Shown one piece after another: positions 1 through 8,389 of a stretch of 64,000 nt of DNA (position 1 is its first letter; each line of letters opens with the position of its first letter). The translations under genes were made by a program, and so were the position numbers. Source of the DNA: Spirochaetia bacterium 38H-sp. GTDB lineage: Bacteria; Spirochaetota; Spirochaetia; Winmispirales; Winmispiraceae. The notes beneath the pieces are model-generated. The model had not been told where the DNA came from, searched no databases, and saw only the letters and a list, made by a program, of their open reading frames with translations. Location: the NCBI GenBank assembly GCA_039023545.1, contig JBCHKQ010000001.1, forward strand, positions 496,001 through 560,000, given 5' to 3'.

Positions 1-35
1 ACTACAATTATCTAAAAGGCTTTAGAGGGTGTGTT

Positions 36-1124
36 ATGGCGGAAGCTCGTGTAATGATTGTAGAAGATGATGTTTTGACTCTTACTTTTCTTAGAAAGCT
101 CTTTGAAAGGAGGGGCTTTTATGTGGAAACATGTCCTTCCGGCGGAGATGCGCTTTCTAGAATTGAGGAGCTTAAGGATTTTGATATAGTTCTGCTTGAT
201 ATTATTATGCCGGGGATAAACGGTGTTGATGTTTGCGCTGCAATAAGAGAGCATTATCCACAGTTTAAGCTGCCGGTGCTTTTCCTTACTGCTCTTGGAC
301 AGCCCTCTGAGATTGCACGGGCGCTTGATGCGGGAGGTAACGATTATATCATAAAACCTCCTCAGGAAGAGGAGCTTTTTGCAAGAGTCAGGAATCTTGT
401 AAGGCTCAAGCGTACCATAGAAGAGAACCAGGAACTGCAGGAGCTTCTAAGGCTCAAGGAACGAATTTTTCAGCTAGTTGCTCATGATATCAAGGGACCT
501 GTTTCTGTGATTCTTCAGTCTGCCAAACTTATGAAAGAATCTGCTCCCAGTGCTTTTGACGATTATCTCAAGACTATTTCCGATAGTAGTAGAAGAATTC
601 TGGAGCTTGTAAGAAGTTTTCTTGCTCTCTCCAAGGTGAGAAAACTATCCGGTTTGACCAAGACTTCCGATATAAGTCTCTCTGTGCTTCTTTTGGAAAC
701 TGTACAGCGGTGGAATGAGCCTGCCAAAGCTAAAGGTGTTGAGCTGGTTTATTCCTTTGACAGGGGCAAAGAATGGCTTGTTAAAGGTGACCAGATGCTG
801 ATAGGGGAGCTCATGGACAATCTTGTAAATAATGCCGTAAAGTACACCTATCCCAATACTATTGTTTCTGTTGTGTTGGAAGAGAGGGGGGATTGGATAA
901 GATTTTCTGTAAGGGACGAGGGGCCGGGTATAAGCGAAAAGGACGCTTCGGTAATATTCGAAGAGTTTGTGAGTGTGTCTGAGCAGGGAGGTACAGGGCT
1001 TGGGCTTACTCTAGTAAAGGAGATTGCGAGATTACATGGTGCTTGTGTTGGGATAGACAGGGAGAGGGAGCGTGGAGCTGCTTTTTGGGTGGATTTTAGA
1101 AAGCCAGAGCATGACGTGGAGTAG
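36..1124 (+). CDS. Hybrid response regulator / histidine kinase
   Basis: A cytoplasmic signalling protein of 362 residues with a receiver domain at the N terminus and a kinase behind it. The receiver (about 5-120) has the acidic pair D11-D12, phospho-acceptor D55, T85 and K107. The kinase follows a short coiled linker: H-box VAHDIKGP with H150, N-box NNAVKYT, G1 box DEGPGI and G2 box GTGLGL. No membrane segment or input domain is visible, so it probably takes its signal by phosphotransfer to the receiver from another kinase, or through a partner. A partner regulator is not visible; the gene sits close to the window edge. The start ATG follows a weak GAGG. The family assignment is firm; the signal is unknown. 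Confidence 0.93.
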   Translation: MAEARVMIVEDDVLTLTFLRKLFERRGFYVETCPSGGDALSRIEELKDFDIVLLDIIMPGINGVDVCAAIREHYPQFKLPVLFLTALGQPSEIARALDAGGNDYIIKPPQEEELFARVRNLVRLKRTIEENQELQELLRLKERIFQLVAHDIKGPVSVILQSAKLMKESAPSAFDDYLKTISDSSRRILELVRSFLALSKVRKLSGLTKTSDISLSVLLLETVQRWNEPAKAKGVELVYSFDRGKEWLVKGDQMLIGELMDNLVNNAVKYTYPNTIVSVVLEERGDWIRFSVRDEGPGISEKDASVIFEEFVSVSEQGGTGLGLTLVKEIARLHGACVGIDRERERGAAFWVDFRKPEHDVE

Positions 1125-1194
1125 CTTTTCTCTGTTTCTGCATATTCTTGTTTAATCCAAATCCTTTTGTTGCTGTCTGCCTTGTCCTTATATC

Positions 1195-1224
1195 TTGACC
1201 TTGTTTCTATGCTGGTTTAATAAT
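1195..1224 (+). promoter_or_regulatory. Possible promoter of the nucleoside uptake operon
   Basis: TTGACC (1195-1200), an 18-nt spacer and AATAAT (1219-1224) lie about 60 bp upstream of the lipoprotein start. The match is moderate; the rest of the 1125-1282 gap shows nothing else clear. Confidence 0.4.
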
Positions 1225-1282
1225 TGTCTATGCTGCATTTCTATTTTTTCTTTTTTAAAAAATCAAAAACAAGGAGCTTTGT

Positions 1283-2446
1283 ATGAAGAAGTTTTCTCTT
1301 TTTTTTATTATTGTGCTTGCAGTGCTTTTACTTTTTTCCTGCGGAGGAAATAAGGAACAGGCTGCTTCCGATACTCTTAAAGCAGGTTTTATCTATGTGG
1401 GACCTGTGGGAGATTATGGTTGGTCTCATGCGCATGATCTTGGCAGAAAGTTTGCTGAGCAGGAGCTTCCTTGGCTTAAAACTGTTTATGTTGAGTCCGT
1501 GCCGGAGGGTGATGCTGCAAGAATTATAGACAGACTTATCAATGAGCAAAAAGTGGATGTTGTTTTTACCACAAGTTTTGGCTATATGGACGATACTATT
1601 AAGGCAGGTGAACGTTATCCTGATAAGATTTTTATGCACTGCTCCGGTTATAAGCAGAGCAAAAACGTAGGAACATATTTTGCAGAGCTGTATCAGATCT
1701 ATTATCTCAACGGTCTTATGGCAGGAGCCCTTACAAAGAGCGGTAAAATTGGTTATGTAGGTGCCTTTCCTATTCCTGAGGTTATAAGGCATATCAATGC
1801 ATATGCACTAGGTGCCAAGGCGGTAAATCCTTCTGTTAAGGTAGAAGTAAGATGGCTTTTTAGTTGGTATGATCCTACCAAGGCCAGAGAAGCTGCCGAG
1901 GCCCTTGTTGCAGACGGTGTTGATGCTCTTGCTTTTACGGAGGATTCCCCATCTGTAATAGAAGTTGCAGAGAAATACACCGATGCCGGTAAGCCTGTTT
2001 ATGCCTTTAGCCACTACAGCCCCATGCAGAGCTTTGGAGAGGATTCTGTTGTGTCCGGACAGCTTGTTGATTGGGGAATCATGTACAAGAAGATTCTCAC
2101 GGACATAAAGGAAGGTAAGTGGTCCAATCAGGATCTGTGGTGGAGAGCTGGAGAAGGTGCTGCTCTTTTGGGCGGAAAATTTGACGAACCTATCAACAAG
2201 AAGTTTGTTTCTAAACTCAAGGAGATTATGATTGATACCCCGGACCTCGGTAAGATTTCTGCTTATGATCTTGTTATGAAGCGTTATGAGCAGGTAAAAT
2301 CCCTTGAGTTTGAGCCTTTTACAGGGCCCATATACGATCAGGCAGGGGAGCTCAGAATCAAAGAAGGTGAGAGAGCAAGCAAGGAAGAGCTCCTTAGTAT
2401 GAATTATCATGTTGATAATGTTGTAACTCCTCTTCCTGAGAATTAA
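1283..2446 (+). CDS. BMP/PnrA-family nucleoside-binding lipoprotein
   Basis: Substrate-binding lipoprotein of 387 residues for the ABC importer encoded just downstream. A short positive and hydrophobic signal peptide ends in the lipobox LLFSC, with lipidated Cys20. The mature part has the periplasmic-binding fold of the BMP/PnrA (TmpC) family, with GFIYVGPVGDYGWSHAHD near the start and the YVGAFPIPEVIRHINAYALG segment typical of the family. Known members such as Treponema pallidum TmpC/PnrA bind purine nucleosides, so purine nucleoside uptake is the likely role; ligand choice is inferred. AAGGAG lies at good distance before the ATG. A terminator follows, so the binding protein may be made in excess over the transporter. 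Confidence 0.93.
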   Translation: MKKFSLFFIIVLAVLLLFSCGGNKEQAASDTLKAGFIYVGPVGDYGWSHAHDLGRKFAEQELPWLKTVYVESVPEGDAARIIDRLINEQKVDVVFTTSFGYMDDTIKAGERYPDKIFMHCSGYKQSKNVGTYFAELYQIYYLNGLMAGALTKSGKIGYVGAFPIPEVIRHINAYALGAKAVNPSVKVEVRWLFSWYDPTKAREAAEALVADGVDALAFTEDSPSVIEVAEKYTDAGKPVYAFSHYSPMQSFGEDSVVSGQLVDWGIMYKKILTDIKEGKWSNQDLWWRAGEGAALLGGKFDEPINKKFVSKLKEIMIDTPDLGKISAYDLVMKRYEQVKSLEFEPFTGPIYDQAGELRIKEGERASKEELLSMNYHVDNVVTPLPEN

Positions 2447-2456
2447 TGCTGTTTTT

Positions 2457-2492
2457 GCTGTCCCGTCCTTTTCTGTCGGGGCAGCTTTTTTA
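2457..2492 (+). terminator. Intrinsic terminator after the binding protein
   Basis: The stem GCTGTCCCG/CGGGGCAGC has one G-U pair and an 11-nt loop and is followed by a run of T. It lies between the lipoprotein and the ATPase gene, so it probably attenuates rather than fully ends operon transcription. Confidence 0.8.
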
Positions 2493-2518
2493 TATATTTT
2501 CCTCTATTCGGAGTTTTT

Positions 2519-4030
2519 ATGATTTCTTCTCTTGAGCTTCGTGGGATTGGTAAGGTTTTTCCTCAGGTTGTTGCCAATAAAAATGTTTCTTTTTCTGCAA
2601 AAGCAGGGGATGTAATAGGCCTTTTGGGAGAAAATGGTGCCGGCAAGACAACTCTAATGAATATTCTTTTTGGTCTTTATCAGCCTTCTTATGGCGAAAT
2701 AGTTATAGACGGAAAAGTTGTCTCCTTTTCTTCACCTGCGGATGCTATACGAGCCGGTATAGGTATGGTGCATCAGCATTTTATGCTTGTAGAGGCTCAT
2801 ACCGTACTGGAAAACCTCATTCTGTCGGATGCGTCTCTTCCTTTTTTCTTTCCTGAGAAGGTGATGAGAAAAAAGGTTGAGGCTTTGCTGGATAAATATG
2901 GTTTTGAGCTGGATCTGGATGCTGTTGTCTGGGACCTTTCTGCAGGAGAGCAGCAAAGGGTGGAGATAGTAAAAGCACTTCTTCAGGGGTCTGATGTTCT
3001 TATTCTGGATGAACCAACCTCTGTTCTTACTCCGTCGGAAGCAGAAGAACTTTTTTCTATTTTGCGTTCTCTGGCAAAAGAAGGTCATATCGTTATTTTG
3101 ATTTCTCACAAGCTGGAAGAAATCATGTCCGTTTGTAACAGAGTCGTTGTTTTGAGAAAAGGAGAGGTTGTCGGAGAATCCAGTATCGAAGGTCTTGACA
3201 GCAAGGCCCTCGCCAGAATGATGGTCGGACGAGATGTTGTTCTCAGCTTTGAGCGCGAAGATGTTCCGGCAGGTCCTGTTATACTTGATGTCAAAGACCT
3301 TGTTGTTAATGGAGACAGGGGTGAGCTTGCCGTAGATGGAGTAAGCTTTTATCTTGAAGGTGGAAGGATATTGGGTATTGCGGGTGTTTCTGGTAATGGA
3401 CAGAAAGAGCTTGTAGAAGCCATAACCGGTCTGAGAAAGCCTGTGTCAGGCAAAATCAGTCTCAAAGGTCATGATGTTACGGGGGCATCTCCTAGGCTCT
3501 TGCATTCTTTGGGGATAGGTCATGTTCCAGAAGAAAGATTGAGATTTGGTACTGTACCCAATCTTCTTGTCTTTGAGAATGCAATCCTCAAGCATCACCA
3601 CATGCAGCCTTTTTCCGATGTGCTTTTTCTTAACTATCCGCAGATAGAAGAACATGCCCGTTCTCTTATAGATTCTTATTCTGTAGAGACTCCCTCGGTC
3701 AAGGTCAGAACAGGCAATCTCTCAGGAGGCAACATACAAAAGCTTATTTTGGGAAGAGAGATGAGCAGAAACCCCGAGCTTCTTGTTGCTTCTCATCCCA
3801 CTTATGGTCTTGATGTGGGTGCAACAGAATATATAAGAAAAAAAATACTACAACAAAGAGCAAGAGGCAGTGCAGTTCTTCTTATCTCAGAGGATCTCGA
3901 TGAGATTTTTGAACTTTCTGATGTGATAGCTGTGATATACAGAGGCAAGCTTGTTGCTGTTTTTGACAGGGATGATGCAGACAGGAATAAAGTGGGTTAC
4001 TACATGGCTGGTCTGGAGGTTGCAAGATGA
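2519..4030 (+). CDS. Nucleoside ABC transporter, duplicated ATP-binding protein
   Basis: Cytoplasmic ATPase subunit of 503 residues with two nucleotide-binding domains in one chain, as in NupA/YufO and ribose-type importers. Domain 1 is intact: Walker A GENGAGKTT near residue 37, signature LSAGEQQR, Walker B ILDEPTS. Domain 2 is degenerate: its Walker A region reads GVSGNGQKE without the GKT/S, the signature is LSGGNIQ and the Walker B region reads VASHPTYGLD, lacking the catalytic Glu. A weak second site is normal in this subfamily. The stop overlaps the next gene's start (ATGA), which indicates translational coupling with the permease. Confidence 0.95.
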   Translation: MISSLELRGIGKVFPQVVANKNVSFSAKAGDVIGLLGENGAGKTTLMNILFGLYQPSYGEIVIDGKVVSFSSPADAIRAGIGMVHQHFMLVEAHTVLENLILSDASLPFFFPEKVMRKKVEALLDKYGFELDLDAVVWDLSAGEQQRVEIVKALLQGSDVLILDEPTSVLTPSEAEELFSILRSLAKEGHIVILISHKLEEIMSVCNRVVVLRKGEVVGESSIEGLDSKALARMMVGRDVVLSFEREDVPAGPVILDVKDLVVNGDRGELAVDGVSFYLEGGRILGIAGVSGNGQKELVEAITGLRKPVSGKISLKGHDVTGASPRLLHSLGIGHVPEERLRFGTVPNLLVFENAILKHHHMQPFSDVLFLNYPQIEEHARSLIDSYSVETPSVKVRTGNLSGGNIQKLILGREMSRNPELLVASHPTYGLDVGATEYIRKKILQQRARGSAVLLISEDLDEIFELSDVIAVIYRGKLVAVFDRDDADRNKVGYYMAGLEVAR

Positions 4031-5124
4031 GAGGTCTTATACGACTGGAAAAAAGAATTGACTTTCCTGTATGGTTCCCTTTTTTTGCTGTTTTTATATC
4101 TCTTGTCACAGGGCTTGTTTTTTCTGCTATTATTTTTGCACTCAAAGGCGTTAATCCCCTTATAGTATTGGGCGGCATTTTTTCTGGTTCTTTTGGCAGC
4201 CTTTACGGGCTCAAAGAAACCTTGGGCAAAGCAATACCTTTGATGCTTATAGGTACTGGACTGACCCTGCCCTTTATGGCCAAGTTTTGGAACATTGGTG
4301 CAGAGGGACAGCTTGTTGTTGGTGCAGCAGCTTCTGCCGGATTTGCTCTCTTTGTCGGACAGTCCTTGCCTGCATATATACTTTTCCCTCTCATGTTTCT
4401 CTGTGCATTTATTGCTGGTGCCATATGGGCGGTTATTCCTGTTGTGCTAAAGAACAGTTTTGGTGTCAGTGAAGTCATATCTACACTTATGCTCAATTAT
4501 ATTGCCTTTGAGCTGGTTACCATGCTTGTTGTAGGCCCCTGGCGTGGTGCAACCCAGCAGGGATATCCCTATAGCGACGATTTGCCGGAAGCAGCAAGGC
4601 TTTATCTTTTTCCCTATACCAGGATAAGCCCTCTTATGTTGTTTATAGCCCTGATTATTGTTGTGACAGCCTGGTTTGCTCTTTACAGAAGCCGCCTAGG
4701 TTATGAGATAAGGGTGACAGGAGAGAGCCGGGATGCCGCAAGATATGCAGGCATACATACATCTCTTGTCCTGCTTTTCTCCATGGCCTTTTCTGGAGGA
4801 CTTGCAGGAGTTGCAGGATTGGGGGAAATCACAGCAATACATCATCACCTTGCCATGCCTTCTGTGATATCCGCAGGCTATGGCTTTACGGGTATTATTG
4901 TGGCATGGCTTGCGAGAAGGAATCCTTTGCTTGTTCCTCTTACTGCTTTTTTCTTTGCCGGCATACTTGTAGGCGGAGATGCCATACAAATATCCGTAGG
5001 ACTCCCGGCAAGTACTGTATCTGTTTTTAACGGCATTATCTTGCTTTCTCTTTTGATAGCTGATTTTATACTGACATACAGGTTAGTGCCTGTAAAAAAG
5101 ACAAAGACAGAAAAGGAAAAATAA
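4027..5124 (+). CDS. Nucleoside ABC transporter permease 1
   Basis: Inner-membrane permease of 365 residues in the BPD_transp_2 (branched-chain amino acid, sugar and nucleoside) superfamily, closest in layout to NupP/YufP. Around nine or ten hydrophobic segments are visible, with the family motif NIGAEGQLVVGA near residue 90 and GYGFTGIIVAWLARRNPL near residue 285. It pairs with the permease downstream to form the channel for the ligand delivered by the upstream lipoprotein. Its ATG overlaps the ATPase stop, and the next gene starts 3 nt after its stop. Confidence 0.94.
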   Translation: MRGLIRLEKRIDFPVWFPFFAVFISLVTGLVFSAIIFALKGVNPLIVLGGIFSGSFGSLYGLKETLGKAIPLMLIGTGLTLPFMAKFWNIGAEGQLVVGAAASAGFALFVGQSLPAYILFPLMFLCAFIAGAIWAVIPVVLKNSFGVSEVISTLMLNYIAFELVTMLVVGPWRGATQQGYPYSDDLPEAARLYLFPYTRISPLMLFIALIIVVTAWFALYRSRLGYEIRVTGESRDAARYAGIHTSLVLLFSMAFSGGLAGVAGLGEITAIHHHLAMPSVISAGYGFTGIIVAWLARRNPLLVPLTAFFFAGILVGGDAIQISVGLPASTVSVFNGIILLSLLIADFILTYRLVPVKKTKTEKEK

Positions 5125-5127
5125 TAT

Positions 5128-6051
5128 ATGGACATTGCTATCTTTAACCAGGTTTTTGATAGAGCTTTTCTTGCAGCAACCCCTCTTCTCCTTGCCATAC
5201 TTGGAGAAATTCTTACCGAAAGAGCAGGAATCCTCAATCTTGGTCTGGAAGGACTCATGAGTGTTGGGGCTATGGCAGCCTTTCTTACTGCCATGGCGAG
5301 CGGTAGTGCTTTCCTTGCCATAACAGCTGCCATCTTGACAGCAATGCTTCTTGCTTTGGTCCATGGCATATTTTCTGTAAACATGCGCGGGAATCAGGTT
5401 GTATCAGGATTGGCAATAGCCATGATAGGAAGCGGCCTAGCAAGCGTCTGGGGCAGGCCATATATAGGCAGAAGCATTGCGGCAAAAATGGGACCGTTAA
5501 AAATACCTTTTCTATCGGATATACCATTACTTGGAGCCTTTTTCAGACAATCGATATTCTTTTATATAGCCATACTTCTTGCCATAACCCTATGGTTATT
5601 TCTTATGCGTACCCGTGGAGGCGTAATTCTTCGCTCATGCGGACATAACCCCCGGGCTGCAGAAAGCCAGGGAATAGGAGTTGCAAAGGTAAGATTACTT
5701 GCAACAATAATTGGAGGAGGACTCTCCGGACTTGCAGGTTCGCAGCTTGTTTTGAGCTATTCTTCTTCTTGGACTGATAATATCGTAGCTGGCAGAGGAT
5801 GGATTGCTGTTGCCCTTACCATATTTTCACTCTGGAGTCCGCTTAGAGCAGTCTGGGGCGCATTTCTATTTGGCCTCATATTTGTGCTCCAGTACGTTTT
5901 GCAGCCCCTTGGAATATCTCCCAGTTTTCTTGCAATGCTTCCTTACCTTGCCACACTGACCATCCTTATAATAGAAGGTGCGAGAAGAGCACAACATCAC
6001 TCACATGAGCCTGCTATGCTAGGAGAACCTTTTTCTCCAGGAGAACGATAG
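5128..6051 (+). CDS. Nucleoside ABC transporter permease 2
   Basis: Second inner-membrane permease of 307 residues from the same superfamily, resembling NupQ/YufQ. Typical motifs are TERAGILNLGLEGLM near residue 30 and ESQGIGVAKVRLLATIIGGG near residue 180. It is the last gene of the ATPase-permease-permease run and is followed by a strong intrinsic terminator. Together with the two genes before it and the BMP lipoprotein it makes a complete importer. No gene of the set is missing. Confidence 0.94.
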   Translation: MDIAIFNQVFDRAFLAATPLLLAILGEILTERAGILNLGLEGLMSVGAMAAFLTAMASGSAFLAITAAILTAMLLALVHGIFSVNMRGNQVVSGLAIAMIGSGLASVWGRPYIGRSIAAKMGPLKIPFLSDIPLLGAFFRQSIFFYIAILLAITLWLFLMRTRGGVILRSCGHNPRAAESQGIGVAKVRLLATIIGGGLSGLAGSQLVLSYSSSWTDNIVAGRGWIAVALTIFSLWSPLRAVWGAFLFGLIFVLQYVLQPLGISPSFLAMLPYLATLTILIIEGARRAQHHSHEPAMLGEPFSPGER

Positions 6052-6090
6052 ACTACACCCCTACACTACAAAACTTATAACAGACCAATA

Positions 6091-6117
6091 AAAGCCCCCA
6101 TATCAAGGGGGCTTTTT
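6091..6117 (+). terminator. Intrinsic terminator of the nucleoside transporter operon
   Basis: The stem GCCCCC/GGGGGC has a 7-nt loop, is preceded by AAA and followed by TTTTT. It lacks the ACCGAACG tag found at many other hairpins here. Confidence 0.88.
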
Positions 6118-6216
6118 ATTAATACACAGAAACAAAACATCATGAGTGATATTGGCTGATGAGAAATATACAAGTTCTCAAGTAGCCTCAAGACAAATAA
6201 AGAAAAGATTGCGCAA

Positions 6217-6732
6217 CTATTTCCTTGCGAGCTTGTTATGCTCTTCTATATCCGTAGCATCCCAAGGGTAATAAACCCAGTAATCCTCAAGTTCACTACC
6301 TACAAAAATCTTGCTCACACAGGAAGGAAAATCCGCCTTCTTTGGCTTTTTCTTATTATGAAGCACCATGACAGCAAGCTCCTCGGGCTTATTCTTATCA
6401 AGCTCGCTAAGGCAGTAAGCCAAAGTTGCGCGTGTATCATCTATCTCATCCACAAGCAAAATCCGCTTACCCGTAAGCTTTTTCTCCACCTCATCAATCC
6501 ACTGAATCTTGCGCGGAATATCCGTTGGCCTGTTATTGGCATCATAATAAGCGATACCCACCGTCAAAATAGGCTTCTCTATATACGTACGCAGAATCCG
6601 GGCTGGAATAAACCCCCCTGTACCAATTGCCACAATCAGATCGGGGCAAAAACCGCTTTCCTTAAGCTTGCCAGCAAGCTTGCCAACCGTGTTATGAATC
6701 TCCTCGTATGTAAAATAATATGCCTTTTCCAT
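6217..6732 (-). CDS. Purine (hypoxanthine/xanthine/guanine) phosphoribosyltransferase
   Basis: Cytoplasmic salvage enzyme of 171 residues that would join a purine base to PRPP. The PRPP-binding motif LLVDEIDDTRATL spans residues 92-104; the Asp-Asp-Thr-Arg version, and EDYWVYYPWDA near the C terminus, resemble the yeast HPT1/XPT1 branch rather than E. coli Gpt. AIGTGGFIPAR near residue 35 is the pyrophosphate loop. It is convergent with the nucleoside importer, which fits a joint role in purine salvage; the exact base preference cannot be read from sequence. Confidence 0.88.
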   Translation of the reverse strand: MEKAYYFTYEEIHNTVGKLAGKLKESGFCPDLIVAIGTGGFIPARILRTYIEKPILTVGIAYYDANNRPTDIPRKIQWIDEVEKKLTGKRILLVDEIDDTRATLAYCLSELDKNKPEELAVMVLHNKKKPKKADFPSCVSKIFVGSELEDYWVYYPWDATDIEEHNKLARK

Positions 6733-6740
6733 AGATAGAT

Positions 6741-6768
6741 ATTATATTGCAATTCCGTAAAGTGCAAG
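6741..6768 (-). promoter_or_regulatory. Possible promoter of the phosphoribosyltransferase
   Basis: On the minus strand CTTGCA (6763-6768), a 16-nt spacer and a perfect TATAAT (6741-6746) lie just upstream of the start codon at 6732. The -10 box is consensus; the -35 is weak. Confidence 0.45.
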
Positions 6769-6786
6769 CAAAGATAAGAAATTTAT

Positions 6787-6855
6787 ACCGAACGTCGGAC
6801 CTGCATCCAACATAGCATAGCAGGCATAAAAGAGCAGGTCCTCCTGCCTATGGCA
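6787..6855 (-). repeat. Tagged palindromic repeat, long-loop type (E1)
   Basis: Read on the minus strand the element is TGCCATAGGCA, then stem GGACCTGC, a 29-nt loop, stem GCAGGTCC and CGTTCGGT. It lies in a 309-bp divergent gap (6733-7041), where no gene ends, so it is not an obvious terminator. The stem sequence differs from every other copy. Confidence 0.85.
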
Positions 6856-6876
6856 AATATGAGGCAAAGTATTTTA

Positions 6877-6908
6877 CATGCATAGTCTGCTGCATTAGTC
6901 TATGCATG
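6877..6908. repeat. Perfect 9-bp inverted repeat
   Basis: The arms CATGCATAG (6877-6885) and CTATGCATG (6900-6908) are separated by 14 nt. It lies in the divergent gap beyond E1, upstream of the small membrane protein. No T-run follows, so an operator or mRNA hairpin is more likely than a terminator. The remainder of this 309-bp gap shows nothing else. Confidence 0.5.
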
Positions 6909-7041
6909 CACACAATAAAAGCTTAATAGTCGTACAAAGTATATTTGTATCCCATGAGTTTGTTTTATTATGCCGAATTTGCTTGATTTTTATAATAAAA
7001 TATATGATTTTTTATATATGTACCATTTTATGGAGGCAATT

Positions 7042-7245
7042 ATGGAAAAAAACGTAGGAAAAGTAGACAGGATTATACGGGTTATTCTTGGAATCGTGCT
7101 TATTGTCCTTGGCCTTGTGCTGCAACTTTCTGGTCAGGGATTCTGGTGGCTTGCTCTTATAGGAGCAGTGCTGTTGATTACAGGTCTAGTTAGCTTTTGT
7201 GGATTGTATAAAATTTTTGGCATATCCACATGCAAAAAAGAATAG
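7042..7245 (+). CDS. Small DUF2892-type (YgaP-like) membrane protein
   Basis: A 67-residue inner-membrane protein with a positively charged start (MEKNVGKVDRIIRVILG), two hydrophobic segments (about 14-28 and 34-51) and a short tail containing CGLYKIFGISTCKK. This pattern is the DUF2892/YgaP transmembrane domain, usually found alone or fused to rhodanese; its function is not known. The start at 7042 is chosen because GGAGG lies 5 nt before it and the family begins at this MEKN-type sequence; an upstream in-frame ATG at 6970 has no ribosome site. A terminator follows at once. Confidence 0.82.
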   Translation: MEKNVGKVDRIIRVILGIVLIVLGLVLQLSGQGFWWLALIGAVLLITGLVSFCGLYKIFGISTCKKE

Positions 7246-7265
7246 AGGTCTTTACAGGCTTTTTC

Positions 7266-7292
7266 GGGCATGGCACAAAGCCATGCCCTTTT
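7266..7292 (+). terminator. Intrinsic terminator of the DUF2892 gene
   Basis: The stem GGGCATGGC/GCCATGCCC encloses loop ACAAA and is followed by TTTT. It has no ACCGAACG tag. Confidence 0.82.
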
Positions 7293-7339
7293 GTTGCTGA
7301 ATGCTTGTTATAACGTCTATCATAGTATAAAAATATGAT

Positions 7340-8389
7340 ATGAATATTCTTATAACAGGAACAGCGGGATTTGTAGGCTTTGGCCTGGTTGATGTGCTGA
7401 CTTCTTACGGTCATAGTGTTATAGGTCTTGATAATATAAATGATTATTATGATACATCTCTTAAGAAAGCTAGACTTGAGAAACATGGGATTTATGCGGA
7501 CAAGGCAATAAAGGAAGGAAAAGCTTTTTCCAGTAGTCTTGATTATCTTTTTTATTACGGTGACATATGCGATACGGATCTACTTATAAAGATAATAAGA
7601 GAGCATAGAATAAACCGTGTAGTGCATCTTGCGGCTCAGGCCGGCGTTAGATATTCGCTTGAAAATCCTGCTGCTTATATCCACAGCAATATGCAGGGAT
7701 TTTTTTCTGTGCTTGAAGCCTGCAGAGTTTGCAGGATAGAGCGACTTGTTTATGCTTCCAGCTCAAGTGTATACGGGCTCAACAGTACTGTTCCATTTAG
7801 CGAAAAAAAAGGTGCTGACCATCCCGTGAGTCTTTATGCTGCCACAAAACGGTCCAATGAGCTTATGGCACATACATACAGTCACCTATATGGTTTGCCC
7901 ACAATAGGTCTTAGATTTTTTACTGTGTACGGGCCATGGGGAAGACCTGATATGGCTTATTTTTCCTTTGTAAAAAAGATTCTTGCAGGAGAAGAGATAG
8001 AGGTTTTTAATAACGGAAACATGGAAAGAGATTTTACTTATATAGATGATATTGTAGAAGGGGTTGCTCGTACCTGTCTTATGGATTTCCCTTACGTAAC
8101 AGACTCAGGAGATGGGGATTTGCCTCCTGACCGTTCTATCGCACCTTTTAGAGTCTATAATATAGGTCACGGTTCTCCTGTTGCGCTTATGGATTTTATA
8201 CGGACTATCGAGTCTGCTTTGGGAAAGAAGGCGAAGATGGTTTTTAGAGAGATGCAGCCAGGAGATGTTGTGTCAACACATGCAGATACCACCAACCTGG
8301 AAAAGGATTTTTCTTACAGAGCAGATACCGAACTTTCCGTGGGTATCCGGCGTTTTGTGGATTGGTACCGGGATTATTACGGGATATGA
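7340..8389 (+). CDS. NAD-dependent UDP-glucuronate 4-epimerase family protein
   Basis: Cytoplasmic short-chain dehydrogenase/reductase of 349 residues of the extended epimerase type. The NAD-binding GTAGFVG loop is at 7-13, the YASSSSVYG strand at 138-146 and the catalytic pair Y166/K170 lies in SLYAATKRSNE. The fold and the DNINDYYDTSLKKARL segment match UDP-glucuronate/UDP-galacturonate epimerases (CapI/LspL type), which feed cell-surface polysaccharide synthesis. No other surface-sugar gene is adjacent; ManC lies 17 kb away. There is no clear Shine-Dalgarno sequence before ATG 7340. Family is firm, exact sugar nucleotide inferred. Confidence 0.9.
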   Translation: MNILITGTAGFVGFGLVDVLTSYGHSVIGLDNINDYYDTSLKKARLEKHGIYADKAIKEGKAFSSSLDYLFYYGDICDTDLLIKIIREHRINRVVHLAAQAGVRYSLENPAAYIHSNMQGFFSVLEACRVCRIERLVYASSSSVYGLNSTVPFSEKKGADHPVSLYAATKRSNELMAHTYSHLYGLPTIGLRFFTVYGPWGRPDMAYFSFVKKILAGEEIEVFNNGNMERDFTYIDDIVEGVARTCLMDFPYVTDSGDGDLPPDRSIAPFRVYNIGHGSPVALMDFIRTIESALGKKAKMVFREMQPGDVVSTHADTTNLEKDFSYRADTELSVGIRRFVDWYRDYYGI

